From an uncultured Paracoccaceae bacterium (GTDB lineage: Bacteria > Pseudomonadota > Alphaproteobacteria > Rhodobacterales > Rhodobacteraceae): DNA of 64,000 nt. The DNA is taken from NCBI GenBank assembly GCA_947494445.1, contig CANLVD010000005.1:248947-312946 (forward strand). Reading direction: 5' to 3'. This document shows, one piece after another, positions 52,665-62,329 of this stretch. Every line of letters starts with the position of its first letter. Positions within the stretch are counted from its first letter, which is position 1. Both the position numbers and the translations under genes were made by a program. Below the pieces are notes generated by a model, which was not told the DNA's origin, made no database searches, and was given only the letters and a program-made list of their open reading frames with translations.

Positions 52665-53156
52665 ATGACTGAGGACAGCATTGCAACCGATCCCATTGAT
52701 CAGCGCGCGCTGCGTGATGCGCTGGGCTGCTTTGCCACCGGCATCACGGTGGTGACAACGCTGACCGACGGACGGCCGCTTGGCATGACTGCAAACAGCT
52801 TTGCCTCCGTGTCGATGGACCCGCCTCTGGTGCTGTGGTCGCCTGCACGCAAATCAGCCCGGTTCCCGGCCTTTGAGGCCGCAACCCATTTCGCCATTCA
52901 CGTACTTGCCGCCGATCAGCAGAGCCTGTCGAACAGGTTTGCTCAGGACGGGCTGAATTTCGAAGGATTCGACTGGTCGCCGGGCATCGGCGGTGTGCCC
53001 TTGTTTGAGGGCTGCACTGCACGGTTCGAATGCGCTCATAGCGCTGGTCACGATGGGGGTGACCATCTGATCATGGTTGGTGAAGTGCTGCGGTTTTCCG
53101 GCACCGATGCCGCTCCGCTCCTCTATCATCGAGGGCAGTACAGGGTTCTGGACTGA
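52665..53156 (+). CDS. Flavin reductase-family protein
   Basis: A 163-residue FMN-binding split-barrel reductase. Key blocks: FATGITVVTTLTDGR, GMTANSFASVSMDPPL and the later GDHLIMVGEV. It would supply reduced flavin to a monooxygenase; none is adjacent. The start MTEDSI is chosen, although the frame opens earlier. It ends 3 bp from a convergent gene. Confidence 0.85.
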   Translation: MTEDSIATDPIDQRALRDALGCFATGITVVTTLTDGRPLGMTANSFASVSMDPPLVLWSPARKSARFPAFEAATHFAIHVLAADQQSLSNRFAQDGLNFEGFDWSPGIGGVPLFEGCTARFECAHSAGHDGGDHLIMVGEVLRFSGTDAAPLLYHRGQYRVLD

Positions 53157-53159
53157 TCC

Positions 53160-53681
53160 CTAGCCGCGATAGAAGAAATGCCCGCCATACTCGGCAGTGC
53201 GATCCAGTGTTCCAAACCAACCGGGTGGCATGCGTACGGCGTGGAAAAAGACCGCCCCTTCAGTGATGTCCGCAGACGGGTTGGCCAGTGCTTCTTTTGC
53301 AGCCCTGACAGATGATTTCAGCTTCACCTCGTCAGGATAGACCTCCGCACGGCCGTCGCAGCGGTAGGAAAACTGGCATCGTCCGATGTCCTCACCTTCT
53401 GCAATGACGTCGCAGACCGTGTTTGGAAAACGGGGATCTTCCTTGCGGTTGAAGATCACATCCGCCACTGCGCGCTGGCCAGTGGGATGGTTGGGCTTGG
53501 CCTCGAAATAGATCGCTTCCTTGAGGCATTCAAATGCGTTTGGCTGAAACCCTTTGACGGCCACAGGTGCCGCAATCGCACGAGACGGCGGCGGTGCGGC
53601 GTTATCCAGCACGAGAGGATTTTTCTCGGCACATGCCGACAGACAGGCCAAAATCACAAGACCAACAACTGCGTTTTTCAT
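53160..53681 (-). CDS. SleB-type cell-wall hydrolase, lipoprotein
   Basis: A 173-residue Hydrolase_2 family protein. Lipobox LSAC at residue 17 suggests membrane anchoring. The catalytic block is [20 protein letters not shown] with the active Glu; a C-x(n)-C pair ([12 protein letters not shown]) follows and the end is YGGHFFYRG. It would cut peptidoglycan. Divergent from hisS. Confidence 0.85.
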   Translation of the reverse strand: MKNAVVGLVILACLSACAEKNPLVLDNAAPPPSRAIAAPVAVKGFQPNAFECLKEAIYFEAKPNHPTGQRAVADVIFNRKEDPRFPNTVCDVIAEGEDIGRCQFSYRCDGRAEVYPDEVKLKSSVRAAKEALANPSADITEGAVFFHAVRMPPGWFGTLDRTAEYGGHFFYRG

Positions 53682-53834
53682 TCCATACTCACGTCATGTC
53701 TTCTCGCTGGCAGGCAGTTAAGTCAAAATTCCCGGAAAATGCCAGAGATATCGTTTGGGGCAGAGCGTCGCGGTTGCCCATCCCTCGGGCCTGCGATAGT
53801 CAGGCGCCAACTCTGGCAACAAGGCCCGTTTGCA

Positions 53835-55343
53835 ATGGCAAAAGACAAGAAGCAGAAGGTCATGCGCCCAAAGGCGATCCAGCCCAAGGGATTTCGCGAC
53901 TATTTCGGGACGGATGTGTCCCAGCGGGCCGAGATGCTGAACACGATCACGGACATCTACCATCGTTATGGCTTCGATCCGCTGGAAACATCGGGCGTGG
54001 AAACAGTGGAAGCACTCGGCAAGTTCTTGCCGGACGTCGACCGTCCAAACGAGGGGGTCTTTGCCTGGCAGGACGAGGATGAGGCCTGGATGGCCCTGCG
54101 CTATGACCTGACAGCGCCACTGGCGCGGGTCTATGCCCAGTACCGCAATGACCTGCCGACGCCTTATCGGCGCTATGCGGTTGGGCCGGTCTGGCGCAAT
54201 GAGAAGCCGGGGCCGGGGCGTTACCGACAGTTCTACCAATGCGATGCAGACACTGTGGGCACAGCCAGCGTGGCCGCAGATGCCGAGATTTGCGCGATGC
54301 TGAGCGACACGCTTGAAGCTGTGGGGATTGCCCGTGGCGACTACATCGTGCGGATCAACAACCGTAAGGTTCTGAACGGCGTGATGGAGATTTGTGGCAT
54401 ACTTGATCCAACAGATCCTGATTTGCATGCAGATCGTCGCGGGATCGTTTTGCGCGCCATCGACAAGCTGGACCGGCTTGGCCCTGAGGGCGTGGCAGCC
54501 CTTCTGGGTGAGGGTCGCAAGGACGAGAGTGGCGATTTCACCAAGGGTGCAGGATTGACGGATGAGCAGACGCAGATCGTGCTCGGGTTTGTTGATGCCC
54601 GCCGGGACACAGGCGAGGCGACATGTGCGCGGTTGACCGAATTGGTCACTGGTTCCGAGACCGGAACGCAAGGGGTGCGAGAGCTTGCTGACATCAGTGA
54701 GTTGCTGATGGCGCAGGGCTATGGCCCGGACCGGATCGTGATTGATCCGTCCGTGGTGCGTGGTCTGGGTTACTACACCGGTCCGGTTTATGAGGCCGAA
54801 CTGACATTCGAGATTTTCGACGAGAAGGGCCAGAAACGGCAATTCGGATCAGTCGCGGGTGGCGGTCGCTACGACGATCTGGTCAAGCGTTTCACCGGGC
54901 AAGCGGTTCCGGCCACGGGTGTATCCATTGGCGTAGATCGCCTGCTGGCCGCCCTTCGTGAGAAAGGTCGCCTTGAGGCCACTTCCGCCGGGCCGGTTGT
55001 CGTCACGGTGATGGATCGCGACCGGATGGCGGATTATCAGGCCATGGTTGCAGAATTGCGTGCCGCGGGCATCCGGGCGGAGGTTTATCTGGGCAACCCA
55101 AAGAACTTCGGCAACCAGTTGAAATATGCTGACCGCCGTGACAGCCCGGTCGCAGTGATCGAAGGCGGGGACGAAAAGGCCGCAGGCAAGGTACAGATCA
55201 AGGATCTGGCGCTGGGCAAACGACTGGCGGAAAACATGACGACGCGGGCGGAATGGGCCTCACAGCCTGCGCAGATGGAAATCGACCGCTCCGATCTGGT
55301 GGCCGAGGTTGCCAAGATGATCGCCCGGGCTGAGGCTGGGTGA
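53835..55343 (+). CDS. hisS: Histidyl-tRNA synthetase
   Basis: A class II aminoacyl-tRNA synthetase of 502 residues from MAKDKK. Motif 2 is [22 protein letters not shown], the histidine-specific site is [11 protein letters not shown], and motif 3 is [10 protein letters not shown]; the C-terminal anticodon-binding domain follows. First gene of hisS-hisZ-hisG. Confidence 0.96.
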   Translation: MAKDKKQKVMRPKAIQPKGFRDYFGTDVSQRAEMLNTITDIYHRYGFDPLETSGVETVEALGKFLPDVDRPNEGVFAWQDEDEAWMALRYDLTAPLARVYAQYRNDLPTPYRRYAVGPVWRNEKPGPGRYRQFYQCDADTVGTASVAADAEICAMLSDTLEAVGIARGDYIVRINNRKVLNGVMEICGILDPTDPDLHADRRGIVLRAIDKLDRLGPEGVAALLGEGRKDESGDFTKGAGLTDEQTQIVLGFVDARRDTGEATCARLTELVTGSETGTQGVRELADISELLMAQGYGPDRIVIDPSVVRGLGYYTGPVYEAELTFEIFDEKGQKRQFGSVAGGGRYDDLVKRFTGQAVPATGVSIGVDRLLAALREKGRLEATSAGPVVVTVMDRDRMADYQAMVAELRAAGIRAEVYLGNPKNFGNQLKYADRRDSPVAVIEGGDEKAAGKVQIKDLALGKRLAENMTTRAEWASQPAQMEIDRSDLVAEVAKMIARAEAG

Positions 55344-56470
55344 TGGAACGAGCCTATCTCGACAATGCGCGCAGTGGTCCAGTGCGCGACCGTGTGGCGG
55401 CAGAGACCACACGGCTTTTGCAGGGCTTTGAAGCGGCAGGTGCAGTACAGGTCGATCCGCCCGCATTGTTGGCGGCAGATACACTGCTGGACCTCTACGG
55501 CGAGCATATTCGCGCCAACGCATACCTGACCCGTGATGATGAAGGGGAGCAGGTGCTGCGCCCCGACTTTACCGTGCCAATTGCCCAGCAACACATGGCC
55601 CAAGCGGCAGAGCCTGCGCGCTATGCCTATGCCGGCCCGGTCTGGCGCAAGCAGAGTGAAGAGGCTCGCAACCGAGAGTATTTGCAGGTCGGGCTTGAGA
55701 TTTATGACGCAGATGCTGCCAATGCCGATGCAGATGTGTTTGCGACAGTGGCTGGCCTGCTCGCACCTTACGGTCTGTCGATTGCGACCGGGGATATGGG
55801 GCTGGTGCTTGCGGCAATTGACAGTCTGAACACCAGTGACATACGCAAAGCTGCTCTGCGGCGCCACCTGTGGCGGCCAGCCCGATTTCAGATGTTGCTC
55901 AACAGGTTCGGCAAGGGACATGCCGACTGGGTGGCAGAGCGATCATCTCTCATTGAACTGTCGCTCTCCGGTCAGAGTGCGAAAGCCATCAAATCCGCTG
56001 GCAAGGCCGTTGGCCTTCGCTCCGTCAAGGATGTGGAGACGCGGTTGGCCCGTCTGGCTAAGGATGCGGACACGCCGCCGTTGGAAGAGGCCGAGGTTGC
56101 GCTAATTGCGCAGGTTCTGGCTCTGACGGGAAGCTTGGCAGATGTGCTGGAACATCTGCCGGACCTGGCCGCAAGATCGAAGCAGCTTGCAACTGCTGTC
56201 GAGCAGTTTCAGGCACGCAGTGATGCTCTTGCAGGTCGTGGGCTGGATTTACGGAGCATCCCGTTTGAGGGCTCATTCGGGCGAACACGGCTTGAGTATT
56301 ACGATGGCTTTGTCTTCGGGTTCCATGCGCCCCACCGCAAGGATCTGCCCGCGTTGGCAACCGGCGGGCGCTATGATGCGCTCACCCGGCAACTGGGGCA
56401 GGGGCGCAGTGTGCCAGCCGTGGGAGCGATGATCCGCCCCGAGGCCTTGATCGCGTTGGGAGAGGTCTGA
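55343..56470 (+). CDS. hisZ: ATP phosphoribosyltransferase regulatory subunit
   Basis: A 375-residue HisRS-like protein that confers regulation on short-form HisG. Like HisRS it has a motif 2-like AGPVWRKQ and an ARNREYLQVG block; it lacks aminoacylation residues and a tRNA domain. It overlaps hisS by one base (TGATG; a GTG at 55340 is the other option). Confidence 0.93.
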   Translation: MERAYLDNARSGPVRDRVAAETTRLLQGFEAAGAVQVDPPALLAADTLLDLYGEHIRANAYLTRDDEGEQVLRPDFTVPIAQQHMAQAAEPARYAYAGPVWRKQSEEARNREYLQVGLEIYDADAANADADVFATVAGLLAPYGLSIATGDMGLVLAAIDSLNTSDIRKAALRRHLWRPARFQMLLNRFGKGHADWVAERSSLIELSLSGQSAKAIKSAGKAVGLRSVKDVETRLARLAKDADTPPLEEAEVALIAQVLALTGSLADVLEHLPDLAARSKQLATAVEQFQARSDALAGRGLDLRSIPFEGSFGRTRLEYYDGFVFGFHAPHRKDLPALATGGRYDALTRQLGQGRSVPAVGAMIRPEALIALGEV

Positions 56471-57174
56471 TGCTGAAACTGGGCGTACCCTCCAAAGGCC
56501 GGTTGCAGGATGCCACTTTCCAGTGGTTTGCAGATCGTGGCGTGACGTTGTCGCGGAGTGGCTCGGGCCGGGAATATGCAGGCAAGGTTGATGGGGTTGC
56601 AGGGGTCGAGCTGGTTCTGCTCTCAGCGGGCGAGGTTCCCCGTGAGTTGTCGGCAGGCCGCATTCATCTGGGCGTGACCGGGCTGGACCTGATCGAAGAG
56701 AAATTCAATGTCCCTGAGCGTGAGGTTACTGCCCTTGCACAGCTGGGCTTTGGCCATGCCGATCTGGTGTTGGCGGTTCCTGATTTCTGGATCGATGTGG
56801 ACACGCTGGAAGACCTTGATGCGGTTGCGGCAGCCTTTCGTGAAAGCCATGGCCACCGCCTGCGCATAGCCACCAAATACCACGCGCTGGTCCGCAAATT
56901 CCTGACCCGGCACCAGATTGCAGACTACATGCTGATCGACAGTCAGGGCGCGACAGAGGGCACGGTCAAAAACCTCACGGCCGAGGCGATCGCGGACATC
57001 ACGACCTCGGGCGAAACGTTGCGGGCGAACCATCTGAAAATACTCTCGGACGGGTTGATTCTGGCCAGTCAGGCGACGCTTTTTGCGTCAAAGAACGCGG
57101 ACTGGGCGCAGGCGCGTGCGCCATTGAGTGAGCTTTGCACTTTGTTGGGCGTGGATTGTCCGGAGCTTGGGTGA
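56470..57174 (+). CDS. hisG: ATP phosphoribosyltransferase, short form
   Basis: The first enzyme of histidine synthesis, 234 residues, without the C-terminal regulatory domain, which fits its pairing with HisZ. The N-terminus is LKLGVPSKGRL, and the PRPP loop is DSQGATEGTVKN. Overlaps hisZ by one base. Confidence 0.95.
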   Translation: MLKLGVPSKGRLQDATFQWFADRGVTLSRSGSGREYAGKVDGVAGVELVLLSAGEVPRELSAGRIHLGVTGLDLIEEKFNVPEREVTALAQLGFGHADLVLAVPDFWIDVDTLEDLDAVAAAFRESHGHRLRIATKYHALVRKFLTRHQIADYMLIDSQGATEGTVKNLTAEAIADITTSGETLRANHLKILSDGLILASQATLFASKNADWAQARAPLSELCTLLGVDCPELG

Positions 57175-57183
57175 TCCCGGTCG

Positions 57184-57627
57184 TCAGACCAATCCGTATT
57201 CCGCCATGGCCGATTGCAAATCAACCGGCAGATCGACCTCACCTTCCAGTGCGCGAGCCAGATCGCCCGGTGCATCCTCGCCCTTGAGATAGCGCCAACC
57301 CTGAAAGGCCCGGCGCGGCTGGGGCAGGGTGCGGATCAGATTGGGGTCCAGCACAATTGCGCAGCGGCGAATGCCGTCTTCACCGCGGCGTTCATCCAGA
57401 CGCAGGATGGTCTGGCGGCACAGCACAACTCCCTTGATCACCCAGTAGATAGAACCACCCTTGAGCAGCTCTTCCTCGCGTTTCGGCCACATCCGGGTGG
57501 TGTGGGTCGGGTATGGATCAAGCCCCAGACCCCTGTTGCGGGCAATCACCGTCTTCTGCCAGTCCATCAGACCGCTGACAGTCTCTGTCCCGACCGAGAG
57601 TTTCAGTAGATTTAGCGCTGCTGCCAT
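57184..57627 (-). CDS. DUF1489-family protein
   Basis: A 147-residue conserved alpha-proteobacterial protein. The family block GGSIYWVIKGVVLCRQTIL near residues 57-75 and the TRMWPKREEELL before it are typical. No known role. It converges on hisG with 9 bp between the stops and is divergent from nrdJ. Confidence 0.85.
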   Translation of the reverse strand: MAAALNLLKLSVGTETVSGLMDWQKTVIARNRGLGLDPYPTHTTRMWPKREEELLKGGSIYWVIKGVVLCRQTILRLDERRGEDGIRRCAIVLDPNLIRTLPQPRRAFQGWRYLKGEDAPGDLARALEGEVDLPVDLQSAMAEYGLV

Positions 57628-57652
57628 TGTGCCCTGTCCGACTCATCCCTGC

Positions 57653-57662
57653 TAGATATCTA
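57653..57662. promoter_or_regulatory. Perfect palindrome TAGATATCTA in the DUF1489/nrdJ control region
   Basis: A 10-bp perfect palindrome in the 148-bp divergent region. It lies about 115 bp upstream of nrdJ. It resembles part of an NrdR-type box but no second box at the usual spacing was found. Confidence 0.25.
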
Positions 57663-57775
57663 CCAGATCAAGGGGTGGGCTTGAAGGCTGCGGCCATATG
57701 CTGTGGATAAATATTGACCAAGCGGGGTGAGAGGCGTATCTTCGTAGCCTTTCCAAGATGCAGGTTAGGATTCTC

Positions 57776-60040
57776 ATGAGCCGGTTTTCCGCCCCGATAT
57801 CACAGTCCATTTGGGACATGAAATACCGCTTCAAAACCCCTGAAGGCACGCCCATCGACGAAACGGTCGAGGACAGCTGGCGGCGCGTGGCGAAATCACT
57901 GGCGAGCGTTGAGGCTGACCCTGTGGCTTGGGAAGAGACATTCTACAATGCGCTGGAGGATTTCAAGTATCTGCCCGCAGGCCGTATTCTGTCAGGCGCT
58001 GGCACTGACCGGTCGGTGACCCTGTTCAACTGTTTTGTCATGGGCACGATCCCCGACAGCATGGGCGGGATTTTCGACATGCTGAAAGAGGCCGCGCTGA
58101 CCATGCAGCAGGGCGGTGGCATTGGCTATGATTTCTCGACCATCCGTCCCAAGGGGGCTGCGGTCAAAGGCGTGGGGGCTGATGCATCAGGTCCCTTGTC
58201 CTTCATGGACGTCTGGGATGCGATGTGCCGCACAATCATGTCGGCGGGTTCGCGCCGGGGTGCAATGATGGCAACCCTGCGCTGTGACCATCCCGAGATC
58301 GAGGCTTTCATCTCGGCCAAGCGCGATCCGGCGCGGTTGAGGATGTTCAATCTTTCGGTTCTGGTCACCGACCCCTTCATGGATGCGGTCAAGGCCGATG
58401 CGGACTGGCCGCTGGTCTTTGAAGGCGAGGTCTATGAGACGGTGAGGGCGCGTGCCCTGTGGGACAAGATCATGCAGGCAACGTTCGATTATGCTGAGCC
58501 GGGGGTGATTTTCATCGACCGGATCAACCAGAAGAACAACCTGCATTACGCCGAGACGATTGCTGCCACCAACCCGTGCGGTGAGCAGCCTTTGCCACCC
58601 TATGGAGCCTGTCTTCTGGGGTCGATCAATCTGGCTCGTCTGGTGCGTGATCCCTTTGGAGTGGCAGCGGAGCTGGATGAGACCGCACTGGATGATCTGG
58701 TCGGCACCGCTGTGCGGATGATGGACAATGTTGTCGATGTCTCGCGGTTTCCTTTGCCCGAGCAGGCAGCGGAAGCCAAGGCCAAGCGCCGGATCGGTCT
58801 AGGCGTCACGGGTCTTGCCGATGCGCTGTTGATGACCGGATTGCGCTACGGGTCCGAGGAGGCCGCGCGTCAGACCGGGCTCTGGTTGCGCCAGATCGCC
58901 CGCGCGGCGTATCTGACCTCCGCGCAGCTGGCAGCCGAGAAGGGCGCGTTTCCTCTGTTTGAGAAAAATGCGTTTCTGGCCAGTGAGACGATGCAGGCGA
59001 TGGATGAGGATGTGCGCGCGGCCGTGGCCGAACATGGCATCAGAAACGCGCTTGTGACCTCGATCGCACCCACCGGCACCATCTCGCTTTATGCGGGCAA
59101 TGTCTCCAGTGGGATCGAGCCGGTGTTTGCCTATAGCTACAACCGCAAGGTCCTGCAAAAGGACGGATCGCGCACCGAAGAGGAAGTGGTCGACTATGCG
59201 GTCCAGATGTGGCGTGACCTGCATGGGGACGCCCCCTTGCCGGAGTATTTCGTGAATGCTCAGACGCTGGCCCCGCTGGAACATGTGCGGATGCAGGCGG
59301 CAGCACAGGAATGGGTCGACAGTTCGATCTCGAAGACGATCAACTGCCCCGAAGACATCAGTTTCGAGGACTTCAAGGAAGTCTACATGGCGGCCTGGGA
59401 GCAGGGGTGCAAAGGCTGCACGACCTACCGTCCCAATGACATCACGGGCTCTGTTCTGAGTGTGTCGGAAACCGAAGAGGCAACGCCCGAGGCTGAAACC
59501 GGGGCGGAGGTCGTTTATCTGGCTGAACCCTGGGACCGACCGGAGGCGCTGGAAGGGTCAACCTACAAGATCAAATGGCCCGAGAGCGAGCATGCGATCT
59601 ACATCACGCTCAATGATGTGGTGATCGGCGGACACAGGCGGCCCTTCGAGGTCTTCATCAACTCCAAGAACATGGAGCACTTCGCATGGACCGTGGCGCT
59701 TACGCGGATGATTTCGGCGGTGTTCCGGCGCGGGGGCGATGTGTCCTTCGTGGTCGAAGAGCTCAAGGCCGTCTTCGATCCGCGTGGTGGGGCCTGGATG
59801 GGTGGAAAGTACATTCCGTCCATTCTGGCAGCCATCGGCAATGTGATCGAGCGCCACATGATTGATACGGGATTTCTGGAGGGCGAGGGGATGGGGCTGA
59901 AATCCGATCCCAAAGCCGAAATGGTCCGCGTGGGTGAGCGGCCAAAGGGGCCTGCCTGTCCGAACTGTGGCCAGTATTCAATGGAACGGCGTGAGGGGTG
60001 TCTGACCTGTCTGGATTGCGGTCATTCAAAGTGCTCATAG
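57776..60040 (+). CDS. nrdJ: Adenosylcobalamin-dependent ribonucleotide reductase (class II)
   Basis: Makes deoxyribonucleotides without oxygen or a small subunit. 754 residues from MSRFSAP. Redox Cys in TLFNCFVM, the radical-site NPCGEQPLPPYGACLLGS with Cys and Glu, PTGTISLYAGNVSSGIEP near residue 440, and a C-terminal zinc-ribbon (CPNCGQ, CLTCLDCGHSKCS). No cobalamin riboswitch is seen in the leader. Confidence 0.93.
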   Translation: MSRFSAPISQSIWDMKYRFKTPEGTPIDETVEDSWRRVAKSLASVEADPVAWEETFYNALEDFKYLPAGRILSGAGTDRSVTLFNCFVMGTIPDSMGGIFDMLKEAALTMQQGGGIGYDFSTIRPKGAAVKGVGADASGPLSFMDVWDAMCRTIMSAGSRRGAMMATLRCDHPEIEAFISAKRDPARLRMFNLSVLVTDPFMDAVKADADWPLVFEGEVYETVRARALWDKIMQATFDYAEPGVIFIDRINQKNNLHYAETIAATNPCGEQPLPPYGACLLGSINLARLVRDPFGVAAELDETALDDLVGTAVRMMDNVVDVSRFPLPEQAAEAKAKRRIGLGVTGLADALLMTGLRYGSEEAARQTGLWLRQIARAAYLTSAQLAAEKGAFPLFEKNAFLASETMQAMDEDVRAAVAEHGIRNALVTSIAPTGTISLYAGNVSSGIEPVFAYSYNRKVLQKDGSRTEEEVVDYAVQMWRDLHGDAPLPEYFVNAQTLAPLEHVRMQAAAQEWVDSSISKTINCPEDISFEDFKEVYMAAWEQGCKGCTTYRPNDITGSVLSVSETEEATPEAETGAEVVYLAEPWDRPEALEGSTYKIKWPESEHAIYITLNDVVIGGHRRPFEVFINSKNMEHFAWTVALTRMISAVFRRGGDVSFVVEELKAVFDPRGGAWMGGKYIPSILAAIGNVIERHMIDTGFLEGEGMGLKSDPKAEMVRVGERPKGPACPNCGQYSMERREGCLTCLDCGHSKCS

Positions 60041-60050
60041 GCCCATAAAA

Positions 60051-60080
60051 ATGCACGGTGGCCAATCTGCCCCCGTGCAT
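60051..60080. terminator. Inverted repeat between nrdJ and the puc operon end
   Basis: Stem ATGCACGG / CCGTGCAT, 14-base loop. There is no T-run in either direction; a short A-run precedes it, so it might serve the minus-strand puc operon. Confidence 0.45.
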
Positions 60081-60102
60081 CACAATGAAATTGCGGACAG
60101 GT

Positions 60103-60792
60103 CTAGCGCAAGGTGATCAGTGGAAGTCCCAGAGCCTTGGAGAAGACCGGTCCACCGCCCGGGATGACTGATATCCGACGCTGGCCCGGCGACAGAAAGG
60201 GCATGGGCCAGAACTTCGTGGACATGGGCTTGCTGTTGCGCATAACGGAGCGTGCCTTGCGATTGCGCTTCAAAAGCGGCGTGGGCCAGAACATGCGGGA
60301 CATGAACCGCCCACCGCTTATCGCGGATTTTCGGTCTTTTCGTTTGGACAGAAGTTTCATGCCAAACTGGGGTGTGACCAAGCCGCCGCGCTGATTGGCG
60401 GACGTGGGGAGGCGGGTGAAAAAGCGCGGATGATCCTCAAGAATGCTGAGGTCCCTTTGTGGTCCATCCGGCATCCAGTAATCATCGTTGATTTTTCCAA
60501 CGTCGACCGTATCGGTTTTTGCCAGTGTTTCCCGCGTGATGACCGCCGCCCCCAATGGTTTGTAGGTCGCACGCACAACGAGCAAAGCTGCATCGCCTTT
60601 GAGTTTCTTGCCGTAAATGGTTGCAGCCTTCTGGTCGACCATGGCCTTGACCATGCGGGCCTGCAGATCGCCGCCGCCCGATGCCGAGATAACCTGAACG
60701 GCCCGACGGGGCAGACCCTTTTCCTGCAGCTTGCTTGCCGCAGATTGCGCAGCGCCCTTTTCCGCGTAAAGCCGTGTGATGACCGTCGTCAT
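60103..60792 (-). CDS. PucD/PucE-like protein, last gene of the LH2 operon
   Basis: A 229-residue protein whose start (MTTVITRLYAEKG) overlaps the pucC stop by 4 bp (ATGA). The N-terminal half has a short alpha/beta domain like YflT stress proteins; the second half is basic and carries two copies of an FWPxP element (MFWPTPLLKRNR and KFWPMPFLSPGQ). In Rhodobacter capsulatus a pucDE product stabilises LH2; this fits by place and N-terminus, but I am unsure of orthology. A longer upstream frame lies inside pucC and is not used. Confidence 0.65.
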   Translation of the reverse strand: MTTVITRLYAEKGAAQSAASKLQEKGLPRRAVQVISASGGGDLQARMVKAMVDQKAATIYGKKLKGDAALLVVRATYKPLGAAVITRETLAKTDTVDVGKINDDYWMPDGPQRDLSILEDHPRFFTRLPTSANQRGGLVTPQFGMKLLSKRKDRKSAISGGRFMSRMFWPTPLLKRNRKARSVMRNSKPMSTKFWPMPFLSPGQRRISVIPGGGPVFSKALGLPLITLR

Positions 60793-62222
60793 GAAACCTC
60801 CACCGAACTGATGTCTCTTGTCTTCGCGATATCGCCCTGACGGGAAAGACTGAACCTGAGTTTCGTGATGGCTACAATCGCCAACAGCAGGAACAGAATT
60901 TCGATCAGGAAAACGATATTGTAGGGCGCGTAAGACGCCAGTCCAGTCTCGGAAGAAAATGCCAGCATGACATCGCGCAGAATTCCGGCAAGCGCGACCC
61001 CGATGCCGGCACAGGTTGCCTGAACAGCCCCCCATGCGCCAAGGGCCAACCCAATCCGGTCGCTTTGGGCAGCACGCATGGTTGCGGTCAGTGTGGCATG
61101 GCCAAAAAGTCCGGCACCAAGGCCGGTGGCCAATGTGCCCGCCAGGAACATCACGACACCACCACCCATGGAAGAAAGGATGATCGCGGCAAATCCCGGG
61201 ATGCCGATGGCGGCACCGGTGCGGGCCATGCCCGTAGGAGAACCGCCCGAGGCCAGCCGTTTGGATGCAATGCCAAATCCGATCAAGGTTCCGGTGGCCA
61301 GCAACGCCGTCAGTTTCGTGGTTTCAGCCACGGAAAAACCAAGCGCCTGTCCGCCGTAAGGTTCCAGCAACACATCCGCCATGCCAAAACCGAATGTGCC
61401 AAGACCGATGGCAACCAGAAGCGGCACCATGCCGGGTGTTTTGACCAGGTCCCGCCAAGCCGCCTGAAAGCTTTGAGTGAGTTCGGTTTCCATGCGCTGT
61501 GCACGGGTCCTGTCGCGGGCCTCCTGCTTCCACATGGCAAAAAGATTGAGCGCAACTGTAACCACGGCGGCACCTTGTATGACCTGGATGAGCCGACCCG
61601 GCGAATAGGTTTCAAGCAAGGCGCCAAAAACAAGGGCACTGCCGACCATACCGACCAGCAACATGACATACATCAGGCCAACGACCTTGGGCTGGTCCTC
61701 CTGAGGCACCAGATCCGTGGCTAGGGCCAGTCCGACGGTCTGCACAATGTGAACACCGGCCCCCACAAGCAGAAATGCAATGGCAGCGGAGCCATAGCCG
61801 ATCCAGAGCGGTGCATCGACCGCCTCTCCGTAGCCCGAAAGAACAAGCAGCGCGAAAGGCATCACGGCAAAGCCGCCAAACTGATAAAGCGTACCCTTCC
61901 AGATATAAGGTATACGCCGCCAGCCAAGGGCCGAGGCATGGGTGTCGGAGCGAAATCCGATCAGGGTGCGAAACGGGGCGAACACAAGCGGCAGGGCCAG
62001 CATGATCGCGACTAGCGAGGCGGGCACGTCCAATTCAACGATCATGACGCGGTTCAGAGTGCCCACCAGGAGCACAAGCGCCATACCGACGGTCACCTGA
62101 AACAGGGACAGTCGCAAAAGGCGTGAAAGGGGGACGTCTTTGGTGGCAACATCGGCAAAGGGAAGGTATCGCGGTCCAATTGACGCGAGTTTTCTCAGCG
62201 TGAACTCTCGGTATCCCAACAT
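60789..62222 (-). CDS. pucC: LH2 assembly protein PucC (major-facilitator fold)
   Basis: A 477-residue, 12-helix protein of the BCD family needed to assemble LH2, probably by delivering bacteriochlorophyll. The N-terminal block LPFADVATKDVPLSRLLRLSLFQ and VGTLNRVMIVELDVPASL are diagnostic. A second signature is GFRSDTHASALGWRRIPYIW. Located 107 bp behind pucA, separated by a hairpin that could limit pucC expression relative to the antenna genes. Confidence 0.93.
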   Translation of the reverse strand: MLGYREFTLRKLASIGPRYLPFADVATKDVPLSRLLRLSLFQVTVGMALVLLVGTLNRVMIVELDVPASLVAIMLALPLVFAPFRTLIGFRSDTHASALGWRRIPYIWKGTLYQFGGFAVMPFALLVLSGYGEAVDAPLWIGYGSAAIAFLLVGAGVHIVQTVGLALATDLVPQEDQPKVVGLMYVMLLVGMVGSALVFGALLETYSPGRLIQVIQGAAVVTVALNLFAMWKQEARDRTRAQRMETELTQSFQAAWRDLVKTPGMVPLLVAIGLGTFGFGMADVLLEPYGGQALGFSVAETTKLTALLATGTLIGFGIASKRLASGGSPTGMARTGAAIGIPGFAAIILSSMGGGVVMFLAGTLATGLGAGLFGHATLTATMRAAQSDRIGLALGAWGAVQATCAGIGVALAGILRDVMLAFSSETGLASYAPYNIVFLIEILFLLLAIVAITKLRFSLSRQGDIAKTRDISSVEVS

Positions 62223-62292
62223 GACAGTTGCCGATCAATTGGCGTCACGTTGCTCTGCTTCCTGCAGTTTCGTGACCTTCGAAAATGACAAG

Positions 62293-62320
62293 GGCCCCGC
62301 AACGCAATCGTCGCAGGGCC
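62293..62320 (-). promoter_or_regulatory. Intercistronic hairpin between pucA and pucC
   Basis: On the minus strand GGCCCTGC pairs with GCGGGGCC (one T-G pair) around a 12-base loop that can pair further. Such hairpins protect the short pucBA transcript in Rhodobacter; the same role is likely here. No T-run suggests processing or stabilising, not full termination. Confidence 0.6.
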
Positions 62321-62329
62321 GACAAGTCT

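Noticed and set aside
57628-57775. Cobalamin riboswitch before the B12-dependent ribonucleotide reductase
   Set aside because: Looked for because the enzyme needs B12. The leader is only about 150 bp and no B12-box-like core was found.
60793-61035. N-terminal extension of the PucD/E-like protein
   Set aside because: It lies wholly inside pucC, and the ATGA overlap at 60789-60792 is the normal coupling for this operon.
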